Shown here one piece after another: positions 8,895 to 19,427 of a stretch of DNA of 64,000 nucleotides. The position numbers and the translations under genes were made by a program. Origin of the DNA: Nocardioides albus (GTDB lineage Bacteria; Actinomycetota; Actinomycetes; Propionibacteriales; Nocardioidaceae); contig NZ_BMQT01000001.1 in NCBI RefSeq assembly GCF_014648255.1, positions 372,001 through 436,000 of the forward strand, in the 5' to 3' direction. The notes under the pieces were generated by a model, which worked only from the letters and a program-made list of their open reading frames with translations, searched no databases and was not told where the DNA came from. The number at the start of each line of letters is the position of its first letter. Position 1 is the stretch's first letter.

Positions 8895-10517
8895 TCAGTC
8901 TCCTCGGATCTCGGTCGTCGGCCCAATAGGCAAAATAGGCACAGTGGGCGCGACGGGTCGGAAGCGGATGCGGACCCCAGGCGGCAGCTGACCGGCCAGG
9001 TCCAGGTCGCGGTCGATGACCGCGCCGATGATCGGATAGCCGCCGGTGAGCGGGTGGTCCGGAAGGAACAGCACGGGCTGACCGTCGGGCGGCACCTGGA
9101 TCGCGCCGGTCACCGCTCCCTCGCTCGGCAGCTCGCCGGCGACGTACCGCTCGAGCGGGACGGCTCCTTCGAGACGTACGCCGACCCGGTCGGAGCGTGG
9201 CGTGACGGTCCATTCCTGCTCGACGAGGGTGCGTACGCCGGTTCGAGTGAACCAGTCGTCGCGGGGCCCGAGCACGATGCGCAGCTCGACCGTGTCGCCG
9301 GGCGCGGGCAGCGGGTCCGCGGGAGCGGGGTTCGGGTCGACCGCATGGGGCGCAGCGGCGGGGCCGCGCAGCGGCACGACATCGCCCGCGCGCAGGGGCC
9401 GTCCGCCGAGGTCGCCGGGGCCGAGGCTCGCGAGGGTGTCGCTGGAGAGGCTGCCGAGCGCAGGCGGAAGATCGAGACCGCCGCGGACCGCGATCACCGT
9501 ACGCAGGCCTTCGCTGACCCAGCCGAGATGCAGCTCCTCGCCGTCTTCGATCGCGGTCGCGGCGCCGTGCTCGACCGGGAGCGGCGGAGCCTCGCTGCGT
9601 ACGATGGTCGTCTCGGCAGTGCCACCCGCGACCGCGACGACCGCAGGGCCGGTGAAGCGCAGGACCGCGCCGCCACCGGCGAGCTCGAGACCTGCCGTGC
9701 CAGGGGCGTTCCCCACGGCACGATTCGCGGCCCGCAGGGCGCGGCGGTCGGCCGTTCCCGAGGCGGAGACGCCGAGCGCGGCATGGCCGGGGCGGCCGAG
9801 GTCCTCGAGCACCAGCTGCAGGCCGGGGCGTACGACCTCCACGGCGAACGAATGCTCCGCCGCGTCAGCGACCGGGGAGGATTCTGACACCGCGACCGAC
9901 TCACGCTCGAGCCGCTCGAACCGCACGGTCATCCCGGGCGCGAGCAGGGCGGGCGGATCCCGGTGCAGGTCCCACATCGGCGCGTCCGTACGCCCGATCA
10001 GCTGCCAGCCACCGGGGCTCTCCCGCGGGTAGACGCCCGAGAACGTCCCCGCCAGCCCCACCGAGCCAGCGGGGATCCGGGTGCGCGGAGAGGAGCGCCG
10101 CGGTACGTCGAAGAGCGGGTCGTCGCCGACGAGGTAGCCGAAACCGGGCGCGTAGCCGGTGAAGGCCACCCGCCAGGTCGCGGCCGTATGGCGCGCGACG
10201 ACCTGCTCGGCGCTGACCCCGAGCAGCTCGGCGACCTCGTCGAGGTCCTGCCCGTCGTAGCGGACGCCGATGGTCACCGAACCAGCGGTCGGAAGGCCAC
10301 CGTGGACGGCTTCGACGCGACCCAGCTCCTTGGCGAGGCTCGCCTCGTCGACCAGCGTCGGGTCGAACCGGACGAGCACCGTCCGGGCAGCGGGCACCAG
10401 CTCGACGACGCCGGTGGGCGGCGCGGCGACGAGCGCCGCGTGCAGCCGCATCGCGCCCTCGAGGTCGTCCTCCTCGACCAGCAGCGCCCGGTCCGATGCG
10501 ATGAGCACGCGCCTCAC
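8895..10517 (-). CDS. Fused PxpB-PxpC (5-oxoprolinase subunits B and C; KipI-KipA like)
   Basis: A 540-aa fusion. The N-terminal third is the PxpB/KipI (allophanate hydrolase subunit 1) domain with the GYAPGFGYL and [13 protein letters not shown] motifs. The remainder is the PxpC/KipA (subunit 2) domain beginning at [19 protein letters not shown] and containing the PLTGGYP block near the end. With PxpA these subunits hydrolyse 5-oxoproline to glutamate using ATP. The start is GTG 10517, which overlaps the DUF1445 stop by 4 bp (GTGA). The fusion and the adjacent biotin carboxylase resemble the parts of urea carboxylase. It would act in the cytosol. Confidence 0.9.
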   Translation of the reverse strand: MRRVLIASDRALLVEEDDLEGAMRLHAALVAAPPTGVVELVPAARTVLVRFDPTLVDEASLAKELGRVEAVHGGLPTAGSVTIGVRYDGQDLDEVAELLGVSAEQVVARHTAATWRVAFTGYAPGFGYLVGDDPLFDVPRRSSPRTRIPAGSVGLAGTFSGVYPRESPGGWQLIGRTDAPMWDLHRDPPALLAPGMTVRFERLERESVAVSESSPVADAAEHSFAVEVVRPGLQLVLEDLGRPGHAALGVSASGTADRRALRAANRAVGNAPGTAGLELAGGGAVLRFTGPAVVAVAGGTAETTIVRSEAPPLPVEHGAATAIEDGEELHLGWVSEGLRTVIAVRGGLDLPPALGSLSSDTLASLGPGDLGGRPLRAGDVVPLRGPAAAPHAVDPNPAPADPLPAPGDTVELRIVLGPRDDWFTRTGVRTLVEQEWTVTPRSDRVGVRLEGAVPLERYVAGELPSEGAVTGAIQVPPDGQPVLFLPDHPLTGGYPIIGAVIDRDLDLAGQLPPGVRIRFRPVAPTVPILPIGPTTEIRGD

Positions 10518-11308
10518 GCCAGATACTCCGTATCCCGTACGTCGGTGATGAACATGTGGCCGGGCGCGTGGGTGAGCGCGAACGGCGGACACGAGTCCAT
10601 GATCGCGGCCTGCGGGGTGACCCCGCAGGCCCAGAACACCGGCACCTCGCCGTCGCGCACCTCCGGCGGGTCCCCGAACTCGGGAGCGGCGAGGTCGGCG
10701 ATGCCGAGCGAGGCCGGGTCACCGACATGCACCGGCGCACCGTGCACCGCCGGATAGCGCCCAGAGATGCGTACGGCATCGGCGACGCGATCAGCGGGGA
10801 TCGGGCGCATCGAGACGACCATGTCGCCGCGCAGGCGCCCGGCGGGGGCGCACGGGCGGGACGTCCGGTACATCGGCACGTTGCGGCCGAGCTCCTGGTG
10901 ACGGATCGGAATCTCGGCGTCGGCCAGGCCCGCCTCGAACGTGAAGCTGCAGCCGATCAGGAACGAGACCAGGTCGGGGTGCTCCTCCCACGCCGCGCTC
11001 GCGTCCGTGACCTCCTCGGTCAGCTCGCCATCCCGCCAGATCCGGTACGCCGGGATGTCGGTGCGCAGGTCGGAGCCGGGCGCCAGCGTCGACTCGTAGG
11101 CGCCCGGGTCGAGCACCTCGAGCACCGGGCACGGCTTCGGGTTGCGCTGCGCGAAGAGCAGCACCTCGAAGGCCCACTCGGCCGGCACCGAGATCAGGTT
11201 CGCCTGCACCAGGCCGTGGGCGACGCCACTCGTCGGTGCGACCTCGCCCGCCCGGTAGGAGGTGCGTGCGGCGCGAGCCGCGGCGAGCTGGGTGATGCTC
11301 GCGGTCAT
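10514..11308 (-). CDS. DUF1445 putative hydro-lyase (D-glutamate cyclase-like)
   Basis: A 264-aa protein of the YcsI/DUF1445 family. Recognisable blocks are [34 protein letters not shown] and [12 protein letters not shown]. The mammalian DGLUCY protein, which converts D-glutamate into 5-oxo-D-proline, contains this domain, so an enzyme making or rearranging 5-oxoproline fits the operon. That function is inference. It overlaps PxpA upstream and PxpB-PxpC downstream by 4 bp each (ATGA and GTGA), implying translational coupling and near-equal expression. Confidence 0.88.
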   Translation of the reverse strand: MTASITQLAAARAARTSYRAGEVAPTSGVAHGLVQANLISVPAEWAFEVLLFAQRNPKPCPVLEVLDPGAYESTLAPGSDLRTDIPAYRIWRDGELTEEVTDASAAWEEHPDLVSFLIGCSFTFEAGLADAEIPIRHQELGRNVPMYRTSRPCAPAGRLRGDMVVSMRPIPADRVADAVRISGRYPAVHGAPVHVGDPASLGIADLAAPEFGDPPEVRDGEVPVFWACGVTPQAAIMDSCPPFALTHAPGHMFITDVRDTEYLA

Positions 11309-12096
11309 GCCTCGGCTCCGGCGAACGGGGCGATCACGATGCCCTCGGCCTCGAGCAGGGCGCGGGTCGCGGCGGCCATCCGAATCGCCCCGTCGCTGTC
11401 GCCGTGCACACAGATCGAGTCGGCGCGTACGGCGACGTCGGTGCCGTCGATCGCCTCCACAACACCCTCGCGCGCGAGCCGCAGCATGCGGGCCGCGACG
11501 GCGTCGGCGTCGTGCAGGACCGCACCGGGCTCGGCGCGCGAGACCAGCTCGCCGCCGGGCGTGTAGGCGCGGTCCGCGAAGGCCTCCGCGGCCGTCGCGA
11601 GCCCGGCGCTCTCGGCCACGTCGAGCACGACGCCACCCGCGAGCCCGAGCAGCACGAGCGACGGGTCGATCGCCTTGACCGCGGCGACCACGTCACGCGC
11701 CTGTCGCTCGTCGCGGGCGATCGTGTTGTAGAGCGCGCCGTGCGGCTTCACATAGCGGACGGTGCCGCCGACCGACGAGGTCAGGCCGATCAGCGCGCCG
11801 AGCTGGTACTCCACGTGCGCCTGCAGCGTCGCGGAGTCGATGTCCATGGCGCGGCGTCCGAAGCCCTCGTAGTCGCGGTAGCCGGGATGCGCGCCGATCG
11901 TGACGCCGTTGGCGACGGCGTCGGCGAGCGTCGTACGGATCCCTTCGGGGGTGCCGGCGTGGAACCCGCAGGCGACGTTGGCGCTCGAGACGATCGCGAG
12001 CATCGCCGCATCGTCGGCGACCACCCGGTCGGGCGCGTTCTCACCGAGGTCGGAGTTCAGGTCGATGGTTGCTGCCATGTCGTTCACGGTGCTCAC
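11305..12096 (-). CDS. pxpA: 5-oxoprolinase subunit PxpA (LamB/YcsF family)
   Basis: A 263-aa LamB/YcsF protein, the usual length. Signature blocks are [47 protein letters not shown] and the terminal ICVHGDS. The fold is a polysaccharide-deacetylase-like barrel. With PxpB and PxpC it opens the lactam of 5-oxoproline to give glutamate. The start is placed at GTG 12096, which overlaps the transporter stop by 4 bp as at every other junction of this operon. ATG 12078 is an alternative that would lose only six residues. Confidence 0.92.
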   Translation of the reverse strand: MSTVNDMAATIDLNSDLGENAPDRVVADDAAMLAIVSSANVACGFHAGTPEGIRTTLADAVANGVTIGAHPGYRDYEGFGRRAMDIDSATLQAHVEYQLGALIGLTSSVGGTVRYVKPHGALYNTIARDERQARDVVAAVKAIDPSLVLLGLAGGVVLDVAESAGLATAAEAFADRAYTPGGELVSRAEPGAVLHDADAVAARMLRLAREGVVEAIDGTDVAVRADSICVHGDSDGAIRMAAATRALLEAEGIVIAPFAGAEA

Positions 12097-13349
12097 GCTC
12101 CAATGCCGATGAAGGCGAAGATCGGACGGATCGAGACGATGCCCATGTACCAGCTGAGCAGGGTCGCGATCGTCCCCACCGCCAGCAGCCACACCGGGTA
12201 GCGATAGCCGTGCAGGACGTCGCGCTGACGGAACCAGCCGATGTACATGAAGATCGTCATGCCGATCGGGAGGATCAGGCCGTTGAAGCCGCCGACGAAG
12301 ACCAGGATAGCCGCGGGCGCAGCGCCGATCAGCAGGTAGAGGACGAGGGAGACCAGGATGAAGGCGACCGTCGCGAGCTGCAGCGGCCACCCCGATCCCA
12401 GCTTCTTCGAGAAGGTCGAGATGAACGTGGCCGACGTGTACGCGGCGCCGATGACCGAGGTGATCGCCGCGGCCCAGAAGATCGCGCCGAAGATGCGGAT
12501 GCCCGCGTCGCCCAGCACCGCCCCGAATGCCTGACCCGCCGGGTTGGCCGCCTGGCTCGAGAGGTCGAGGGTGACACCGGAGGCAACGACACCGAGGATC
12601 GCGAGGAACAGTACGTAGCGCATGATCCCGGTGACGAGGATGCCGCTCATCGAGGCACGGTGCACGGCCGGCACGTGCTCGGGACCGGTCAGGCCCGAGT
12701 CGAGGTAGCGGTGGGCGCCGGCGTAGGTGATGTAGCCACCGACGGTGCCGCCGACGATCGTGGTGATCGTCGCGAAGTTGAGGGTGTCGGGCGCGAAGGT
12801 CTGCCGCAGCGCGTCACCGACCGGAGGCTGCGACGCGATCGCCACGAAGATCGTGAGCGCGATCATTGTCGTGCCGAGCACGAGCACCACCATGTCCACG
12901 GCACGACCGGCGCGCTTGTAGAGGAAGATGCCGATCGCGAGCAGCGCCGAGAGCAGGCCGCCGATCTTCGGCTCGATGCCCAACAGCGCATTCAGGCCGA
13001 GCCCGGCGCCCGCGATGTTGCCGATGTTGAACGCCAGACCACCGATCACGATCAACGTCGCCAGCACGTGCCCCGAGAACGGCACGGCTTCGTTGGCCAG
13101 GTCGCCGGCCCGTTTGCCGGAGACGGTGATGATGCGCCACACGTTCATCTGCAGCGCGAAGTCGATCAGGATCGAGACCAGGATCGCGAAGGCGAACGCT
13201 GCGCCGAGCTGCGCGGTGAACGTCGCGGTCTGGGTGATGAAACCTGGGCCGATGGCCGAGGTGGCCATCAGGAAGATGGCGCCGAGGATGGGACCTCGAC
13301 GGGAACGGGCGAAACTCTTCGCGCGCTCGGCGCTCGTTGTCTCGGGCAT
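12093..13349 (-). CDS. NRAMP-fold transporter (YcsG-like), first gene of the pxp operon
   Basis: A 418-aa membrane protein with about eleven hydrophobic segments and an NRAMP-type sequence. The helix-1 motif that binds metal in true Mn/Fe NRAMPs (DPGN) reads GPGF here ([10 protein letters not shown]), so the aspartate and asparagine ligands are missing. This is expected of the YcsG branch, which is found with ycsF, ycsI, kipI and kipA in Bacillus. Transport of 5-oxoproline, glutamate or another organic acid rather than a divalent metal is inferred from the operon. It is preceded by an AT-rich region with a GntR-type operator and followed by four coupled genes. Confidence 0.85.
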   Translation of the reverse strand: MPETTSAERAKSFARSRRGPILGAIFLMATSAIGPGFITQTATFTAQLGAAFAFAILVSILIDFALQMNVWRIITVSGKRAGDLANEAVPFSGHVLATLIVIGGLAFNIGNIAGAGLGLNALLGIEPKIGGLLSALLAIGIFLYKRAGRAVDMVVLVLGTTMIALTIFVAIASQPPVGDALRQTFAPDTLNFATITTIVGGTVGGYITYAGAHRYLDSGLTGPEHVPAVHRASMSGILVTGIMRYVLFLAILGVVASGVTLDLSSQAANPAGQAFGAVLGDAGIRIFGAIFWAAAITSVIGAAYTSATFISTFSKKLGSGWPLQLATVAFILVSLVLYLLIGAAPAAILVFVGGFNGLILPIGMTIFMYIGWFRQRDVLHGYRYPVWLLAVGTIATLLSWYMGIVSIRPIFAFIGIGA

Positions 13350-13496
13350 GGGGGACTCCTGCCATCAGCGGGCCGTGTGGCTGACACCACATTCAGTATG
13401 TAGTACAAGATGGCACAAATTGTTCAACAACAACACCCGCGATCGTTAAAATGATGTTTCGATTGTCCACGGATGCGATTCCCCTAGGATGCGGAC
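13350..13496. promoter_or_regulatory. Divergent promoter region with FadR-type operator TTGTTCAACAA
   Basis: This AT-rich stretch separates the transporter operon (minus) from its GntR-family regulator (plus). At 13420-13430 the sequence TTGTTCAACAA fits the TNGTNNNACNA pattern bound by FadR-subfamily GntR proteins. On the minus strand a TTGAAC box overlapping the palindrome and a TACTAC box 16 bp further on could be -35 and -10 elements, so a bound repressor would block the operon promoter. Both assignments are by eye. Confidence 0.55.
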
Positions 13497-14138
13497 ATGC
13501 CCGAGGTCGACGACACCCTGACGAACGTCCTGCGCCGACGAATCATCGACGGCGAGTTCGCACCCGGCACACGGCTGTCGGAGATCTCCCTCGCCGAGAA
13601 GCTCGGCGTCTCTCGCAACACGCTGCGAGAAGCCTTCCGCGTCCTGTCCGAGCAGGGGCTGGTCGAGCACGTACCCAACCGCGGGGTCTCGGTCGCCTCA
13701 CCCACCGTGGCCGACGTCGTCGACATCTATCGCGCACGGCGCTACGTCGAGCCTGCCGCGCTGGCCGCCGGCTCGCCGCTCCATCCCGCAGTGACGGCGA
13801 TGCGCGAGGCAGTGGAGCACGGCGAGACCAGCCTCGAGGCGCGCGACTGGCGCACGCTGGGCACCGCCAACATGGCGTTCCACGACGCCATCGTCGCCCT
13901 CGCCGACAGCCCGCGCCTGGAGCGACTCTTCCGCGACATCGCCGCCGAATTGCGGCTGGCCTTCCTCGAGATCGACAACCCCGAGGCCCTGCACGCACCG
14001 TTCGTCACCCGCAACCGCGCCCTGCTCGAGACCTTCCTCGAGCAGGGCGGTCCCGCGGCCGCCGCCGAGCTGCAGGACTACCTCGTCCTCTCCGAGCGCA
14101 CCGTCCTCGGCGCCTTCACCCGCCTCCGCCACGGCTGA
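13497..14138 (+). CDS. GntR-family regulator, FadR/FCD subfamily
   Basis: A 213-aa regulator with an N-terminal winged helix (VLRRRIIDGEFAPGTRLSE, then LAEKLGVSRNTLREAFRVLSEQGLV) and a C-terminal all-helical FCD ligand domain with the metal-site histidines (for example NMAFHDAIV). It is divergent from the transporter-pxp operon with a 147-bp gap that holds a matching operator, so it is probably the local regulator that responds to 5-oxoproline, D-glutamate or a related acid. The effector is inference. The gene ends just before a long perfect hairpin. Confidence 0.92.
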   Translation: MPEVDDTLTNVLRRRIIDGEFAPGTRLSEISLAEKLGVSRNTLREAFRVLSEQGLVEHVPNRGVSVASPTVADVVDIYRARRYVEPAALAAGSPLHPAVTAMREAVEHGETSLEARDWRTLGTANMAFHDAIVALADSPRLERLFRDIAAELRLAFLEIDNPEALHAPFVTRNRALLETFLEQGGPAAAAELQDYLVLSERTVLGAFTRLRHG

Positions 14139-14153
14139 CGCCTCGTGGTGAGG

Positions 14154-14220
14154 GGGGTAGTCCGGGAGCGAACTGCCCATTTACTGGCGAGTAATGGGCA
14201 GTTCGCTCCCGGACTACCCC
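14154..14220. terminator. Long perfect hairpin between convergent genes
   Basis: A 28-bp perfect stem (arms 14154-14181 and 14193-14220) with an 11-base loop, placed between the GntR gene and the DoxX-like gene that converge on it. It lacks a clear T-tract, as is usual in high-GC actinomycetes, and probably terminates transcription from both sides. Its length and perfection exceed what termination needs. Confidence 0.75.
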
Positions 14221-14236
14221 GACGATGCCGCCTACC

Positions 14237-14608
14237 TCAGGCGGTGACCAGGCCGCGCAGCCGCTCGTCGCGGGGCCAGGCACCGGCCCAGACGAGGACA
14301 GCGGTGGCGATGGCGAAGACGGTGTTGAAGGCCGGCTGCCCGAAGACAAGGTTCACCGTGACCGCACCGCCGAGGTAGGCGGTGATCAGGATCGTCCCCA
14401 TCGCGCGGGTGGCCGGGACGTGGTAGGCGACCAGCGACAGGCCGAGGACGGCGCCACAGAGGACTGGGAACCAGCCCGGTGCCCCGATCTTGTCGTTGAA
14501 GGCCATGACGGACTCGACCCGGAGCAGGTGGATGACGATGTCGAAGCCGAGGAACAGGGTGACCAATACGGTGATGATCCAGCCGGCTCGTTGTGCGTTG
14601 GTGCTCAT
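14237..14608 (-). CDS. DoxX-like integral membrane protein
   Basis: A 123-aa protein with four predicted membrane helices (from GWIITVLVTLFLGFDIVIHLL to TVFAIATAVLVWAGAW), matching the DoxX-like family of small four-helix proteins. Their function is mostly undefined, with links to quinone or thiol oxidation. The start at ATG 14608 is preceded by GAGGAGA, a good ribosome site. An upstream ATG at 14689 would add 27 non-hydrophobic residues and overlap the UdgX gene. The UdgX stop lies 77 bp upstream of the chosen start, and the two may be co-transcribed. Confidence 0.8.
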   Translation of the reverse strand: MSTNAQRAGWIITVLVTLFLGFDIVIHLLRVESVMAFNDKIGAPGWFPVLCGAVLGLSLVAYHVPATRAMGTILITAYLGGAVTVNLVFGQPAFNTVFAIATAVLVWAGAWPRDERLRGLVTA

Positions 14609-14685
14609 CTCGATCTCCTCAGAGTGGGTGGTGTTGCTCTCACCCATGCGTCGAGCGCGCACCCGGGATCTCGACATCGCCTCCG

Positions 14686-15330
14686 TCACTTCTTCGTCTT
14701 TTTCTTCAGAGCGGCCGCCGCGACCTTCAGATCGGCGACCAGACCGTCGTACGTCGCCTGCCTCTCGTCCTCGGCGCGGAGAACGGCGGAGGGGTGGGTC
14801 GTCGCGAGCACCCAGGGGTCGAGGGTTGCCGACGCGATGGCCTCGGGCCAGTCGAGGAGGTGGCCACGTGCCTCACCGACGCGGAAGGAGGAGCCGTACA
14901 GTGCCTTGCCGGCGGTGCCGCCGAGCAGGACCACCCCGGCGGGGCGTACCAGATCGAGCTCCGCCGCCAGCCACGGAGCGCAGGCACCGACCTGCTTGCT
15001 CGTCGGCGCCTGGTGGATGCGGCGCTTGCCCGAGAGGCGGTGGCGGAAGTGCTTGACGACGTTCGTCGTGTACGTCGCCTCCGGGTCGATCCCGGCGTCG
15101 GCCAGCGCCTCGTGGAGGATCCCGCCCGCCGGGCCGACGAACGGCTCCCCCTCGCGATCCTCCCGGTCGCCGGGCTGCTCACCGAGCAACATGAGCGGAG
15201 CCGGCGTAGGACCCTCACCCATCACGCCCTGGGTCGCGTCGCGGTAGAGCTCGCAGCCGCGGCACTCCTGGACGGCGCTGCGCAGATCGGCGAGCGTCGG
15301 CGACTCCGGAACCCACTCCGCGGCACTCAT
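14686..15330 (-). CDS. udgX: UdgX-type uracil-DNA glycosylase
   Basis: A 214-aa glycosylase of the family 4-like UdgX group. It shows GEQPGDREDREGEPFVGPAG (residues 50-69), the KRRIH loop (102-106) that is diagnostic of UdgX, and HPSAVLR (179-185). Cysteines C23, C26 and C117, with another in the same fold, fit an iron-sulfur site. UdgX excises uracil from DNA and the histidine of KRRIH (H106) forms a covalent bond to the resulting abasic sugar, giving a suicide-type adduct. The basic tail (LKKKTKK) is typical. The DUF3140 gene ends 7 bp upstream of its start. Confidence 0.9.
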   Translation of the reverse strand: MSAAEWVPESPTLADLRSAVQECRGCELYRDATQGVMGEGPTPAPLMLLGEQPGDREDREGEPFVGPAGGILHEALADAGIDPEATYTTNVVKHFRHRLSGKRRIHQAPTSKQVGACAPWLAAELDLVRPAGVVLLGGTAGKALYGSSFRVGEARGHLLDWPEAIASATLDPWVLATTHPSAVLRAEDERQATYDGLVADLKVAAAALKKKTKK

Positions 15331-15337
15331 GCGACGC

Positions 15338-15679
15338 TCACGGGGCGAGCGGGTCGTGGCCCACGTTCATCAGCCGGCGCCGCCACTGAGCGTCGCCTGC
15401 GGTCGGCTCCCACTGGCCGGTGTCCCCGCCGCGCAGGTCCGTGACCTTGTCGACGACCCGCGCCATGACGTCCACGTCGTCAGGGGTGAGATCGGAGCGG
15501 CGCTTGCCCAGGATGTCGGCCACCCGCTGACCGAGCTCGCTGCCGGCTCGATCCGGCTCGGTCTCGGTCGTCTCCCCCGCGCCCTGCACCGCGAGCCACT
15601 GCCGCAGGTCGCGCGAGGTCATGTTCACCGCGCGGTGGAAGTTCTCCCAGAGCCTGTCGTCGACGATCGTCTCGGCCAT
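15338..15679 (-). CDS. DUF3140 family protein
   Basis: A 113-aa soluble protein with the DUF3140 pattern: an N-terminal WENFHRAVNMTSRDLRQWL segment, a middle LTPDDVDVMARVV helix and a late WRRRLMNVGHDP. The family is actinobacterial and uncharacterised. The helical DNA-binding look is suggestive only. It lies 7 bp upstream of udgX on the same strand, and co-transcription is likely, so a link to DNA damage is possible but not shown. Upstream, 15680-15932 holds no gene. Confidence 0.85.
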   Translation of the reverse strand: MAETIVDDRLWENFHRAVNMTSRDLRQWLAVQGAGETTETEPDRAGSELGQRVADILGKRRSDLTPDDVDVMARVVDKVTDLRGGDTGQWEPTAGDAQWRRRLMNVGHDPLAP

Positions 15680-15932
15680 CTCGTGCCTCCTTCGTGCGCG
15701 TTCGCGTTCCCTGCCCCGGTACCCTCCTGGGCCCGGATGAACACCGTTCGCTCGTCGTCCGAGGCAATATCCGTTGAACGACTGTCGGCCCGATCACTAG
15801 GCTCCTCGGTGTGTTCACGTTCTTGCACGCGTCCGGCCGCACCCGCGCCTGAGGGGCGGCTCCGTCTGAGCCGCTCGTCCCGCCCGCCGAACTCTCGGCG
15901 GGCGTTCCGGCAACCCTCAGAGAGGCAAGAGC

Positions 15933-16415
15933 ATGGACATCCGTGCGTACGCAGACACCGACCACGACCTCGTGGTCCGAATCGCCATCGAGGTCTTCGG
16001 CCCATTCTTCGAAGACTCGCTGCGCTCCGTCGTCGGCCAGCAGATCTTCGAGAACCAGCACCGCGACTGGCGCGGCGACTACCACCGCGATCTCGCGACG
16101 ATCCATGACCCCGAGAAGCAGAAGTACGCCGTCGTAGCCGAGGATCACGGTGTCCTGGCTGGATTCACTGCCTGGACGGTCGACACCGACAGACGGAGCG
16201 GCGAGGTGCAGTACGTCGCCGTCCGCCCCACCTACCGACGCTCACACCTCGCGACGGAGCTGTGCGAGCACGCGTTCGCTTCAATGCGTGCCACCGGGGT
16301 CGAGGTCGTCACCATCGGAACCGGCGGCGACCGGTTCCACGCTCCTGCGAGACAGCTTTACGACAGTCTCGGGATGACACCGTTCCCGAACGTCATCTAC
16401 TACAAGGCGCTGTAA
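15933..16415 (+). CDS. GNAT-family N-acetyltransferase
   Basis: A 160-aa single-domain GNAT protein. The acetyl-CoA strand and loop are at EVQYVAVRPTYRRSHLATEL. The pyrophosphate loop reads RRSHLA, so the glycine of the usual R/Q-x-x-G-x-G/A is replaced by histidine, which could weaken cofactor binding. The remaining fold, including the late YDSLGMTPF, is normal. The ATG follows GAGAGG. The 250 bp upstream contain a hairpin with GCCCGCCGA and its complement near 15879-15904. The substrate is unknown. Confidence 0.85.
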   Translation: MDIRAYADTDHDLVVRIAIEVFGPFFEDSLRSVVGQQIFENQHRDWRGDYHRDLATIHDPEKQKYAVVAEDHGVLAGFTAWTVDTDRRSGEVQYVAVRPTYRRSHLATELCEHAFASMRATGVEVVTIGTGGDRFHAPARQLYDSLGMTPFPNVIYYKAL

Positions 16416-16510
16416 CCGGCGCACATTCCCGCCATGGCGTGGAAATGACGGCCGTTCAGCGGGACGGGCCGGCATTTCCCGCCACGTCGGGACAACGGCC
16501 CCTTCGACCG

Positions 16511-17551
16511 TCATCCCAGTAGCGCGCGAGCCTCAGCAGAGTCGTAGAAGCTCGAGAGCCGACGGCGGACCAGCTGCTCGAGAACACCCGCCTCGGCGAG
16601 CGCCTCGATCACCGGCGGACCGAAGCGGAGCGCCTCCTCGACCAGGTCGTCGCGGTCCAGACCCCACTCCTCGAGGAGCCGGTCGAGGGTGAAGCTTCCA
16701 TAGGTGTCGAAGAAGAAGTCGACACCGGTGTCGACCAGTGCCTGCAGATAGTCGGAGTCTCGGACGTCGAGCCAGACCTGGTAGAGGCCGACGAAGACGG
16801 CGACCAGCTGCTCGTCGTCGATCAGGTCGGCGAGCTCGCGCACCGGACGGGTCGAGAGCGCGTCCCAGACCTCCATCAGCGCGTCACCCACCTCCTCGTC
16901 GGTGACCGAGCTCGCGGCGGTCTCGGTGAGGTACCCGAGCAGCGCACCCGTGCCGCGCTCTGCGAGCTCGCGGGCGCTCTGGTCGACGGCTGCGCCGACC
17001 GGGGTGCCCTTCACCGTGCCCGCCATCCGACCGGCGACGCGTTCGGCGATCGAGAAGCCCAGGGAGCCGCCCGGAAGGTTGTCGGCGATCCGACGGCCGG
17101 TGTCGACGGCGCCCTTGGCGGTGCCGCGCATCAACGTGCCGACGCCCGCCTGGATCCCGGAGTTGTCGGCCAGGCTGCGCAGGACCTGCTGGCGCAGCGT
17201 ACGCATCTCGACGAGGGCCTCGACCAGCTCCGCGACCCGCGGTCTGCTGACCACCTCACCCAGCGGCGTCTCGTTGGCAGGATGAGCCCGCAAGCGGGTT
17301 GCGATCGCCCCGGCGACCTCCGGGATCGCACCCGGGAGCCGGAAGGTGCTGACGTACTTCAGCGCGACCTCCTTGATCAGGTCGCGGTGCATCACCTGGT
17401 CGAGAGTCAGGTCGCTGGCGGCGCGCAGCGCGAAGTCGACCTCGCCGGTGACGAGATCGAGGAAGCGTACGCCGCGCAGTGCCGCCATCTCGTGGGCGAC
17501 ATGTGCGTCGAGGAGGCGCTGGGCCAGATCAGGCTCGGTCATGGACGACAT
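16511..17551 (-). CDS. Conserved hypothetical protein, helical, unknown function
   Basis: A 346-aa largely alpha-helical protein that I do not recognise. It has no signal peptide. A Gly/Ala-rich central stretch (residues about 130-200, for example LMRGTAKGAVDTGRR and ERVAGRMAGTVKGTPVGAAVDQS) could be an amphipathic membrane-interacting region, between acidic helices on each side. Starts at 17551 or 17542 are both possible. The next gene upstream on this strand, guaA, ends 27 bp before the start, so the pair may be one transcript. Downstream (16416-16510) is an imperfect hairpin toward the convergent GNAT gene. Confidence 0.7.
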   Translation of the reverse strand: MSSMTEPDLAQRLLDAHVAHEMAALRGVRFLDLVTGEVDFALRAASDLTLDQVMHRDLIKEVALKYVSTFRLPGAIPEVAGAIATRLRAHPANETPLGEVVSRPRVAELVEALVEMRTLRQQVLRSLADNSGIQAGVGTLMRGTAKGAVDTGRRIADNLPGGSLGFSIAERVAGRMAGTVKGTPVGAAVDQSARELAERGTGALLGYLTETAASSVTDEEVGDALMEVWDALSTRPVRELADLIDDEQLVAVFVGLYQVWLDVRDSDYLQALVDTGVDFFFDTYGSFTLDRLLEEWGLDRDDLVEEALRFGPPVIEALAEAGVLEQLVRRRLSSFYDSAEARALLG

Positions 17552-17578
17552 TGTCCACGGCCGAGACCCGCTACCGAC

Positions 17579-19153
<1,575 letters not shown>

Positions 19154-19427
19154 GCACGAATCCTAACGAGGACGTACGCCGCGAGCCGAATCTCCTGTGG
19201 CCACCCTGGAAATGCACCAGGGCCCGGCCGGGGAGGGAGGTTGGCCGGGCCCTGATTGCCCGAGGCAAGACTGTCCCGGACGTAAGACCCGGCGATGTAT
19301 TAGGGAGGGAGCAATCCCGGGTCTGATCACTCCAACGAACTCTCTTAACCGTGGTTACGGGCCAACCAGAAAGTTCCTGCCAGAAAACTTCCTACGCACG
19401 GCCGCCGTCACCATCCCAACAGGTAGG
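19154..19427. other. Non-coding region upstream of guaA with two hairpins
   Basis: This 274-bp interval holds no convincing gene. It contains a GGGCCCGGCC stem with a 13-base loop and perfect complement (about 19228-19258) that probably ends the GMC-oxidase transcript, and a weaker AGACCCGG...CCGGGTCT pair about 19285-19324. On the minus strand TAATACAT, between the two, could be part of a guaA promoter. No known riboswitch pattern was recognised. Confidence 0.5.

Noticed and set aside
16416..16510. A terminator hairpin between the GNAT gene and the convergent hypothetical gene
   Set aside because: The arms are imperfect and pair with several gaps, so it is mentioned only in the neighbouring gene's entry.
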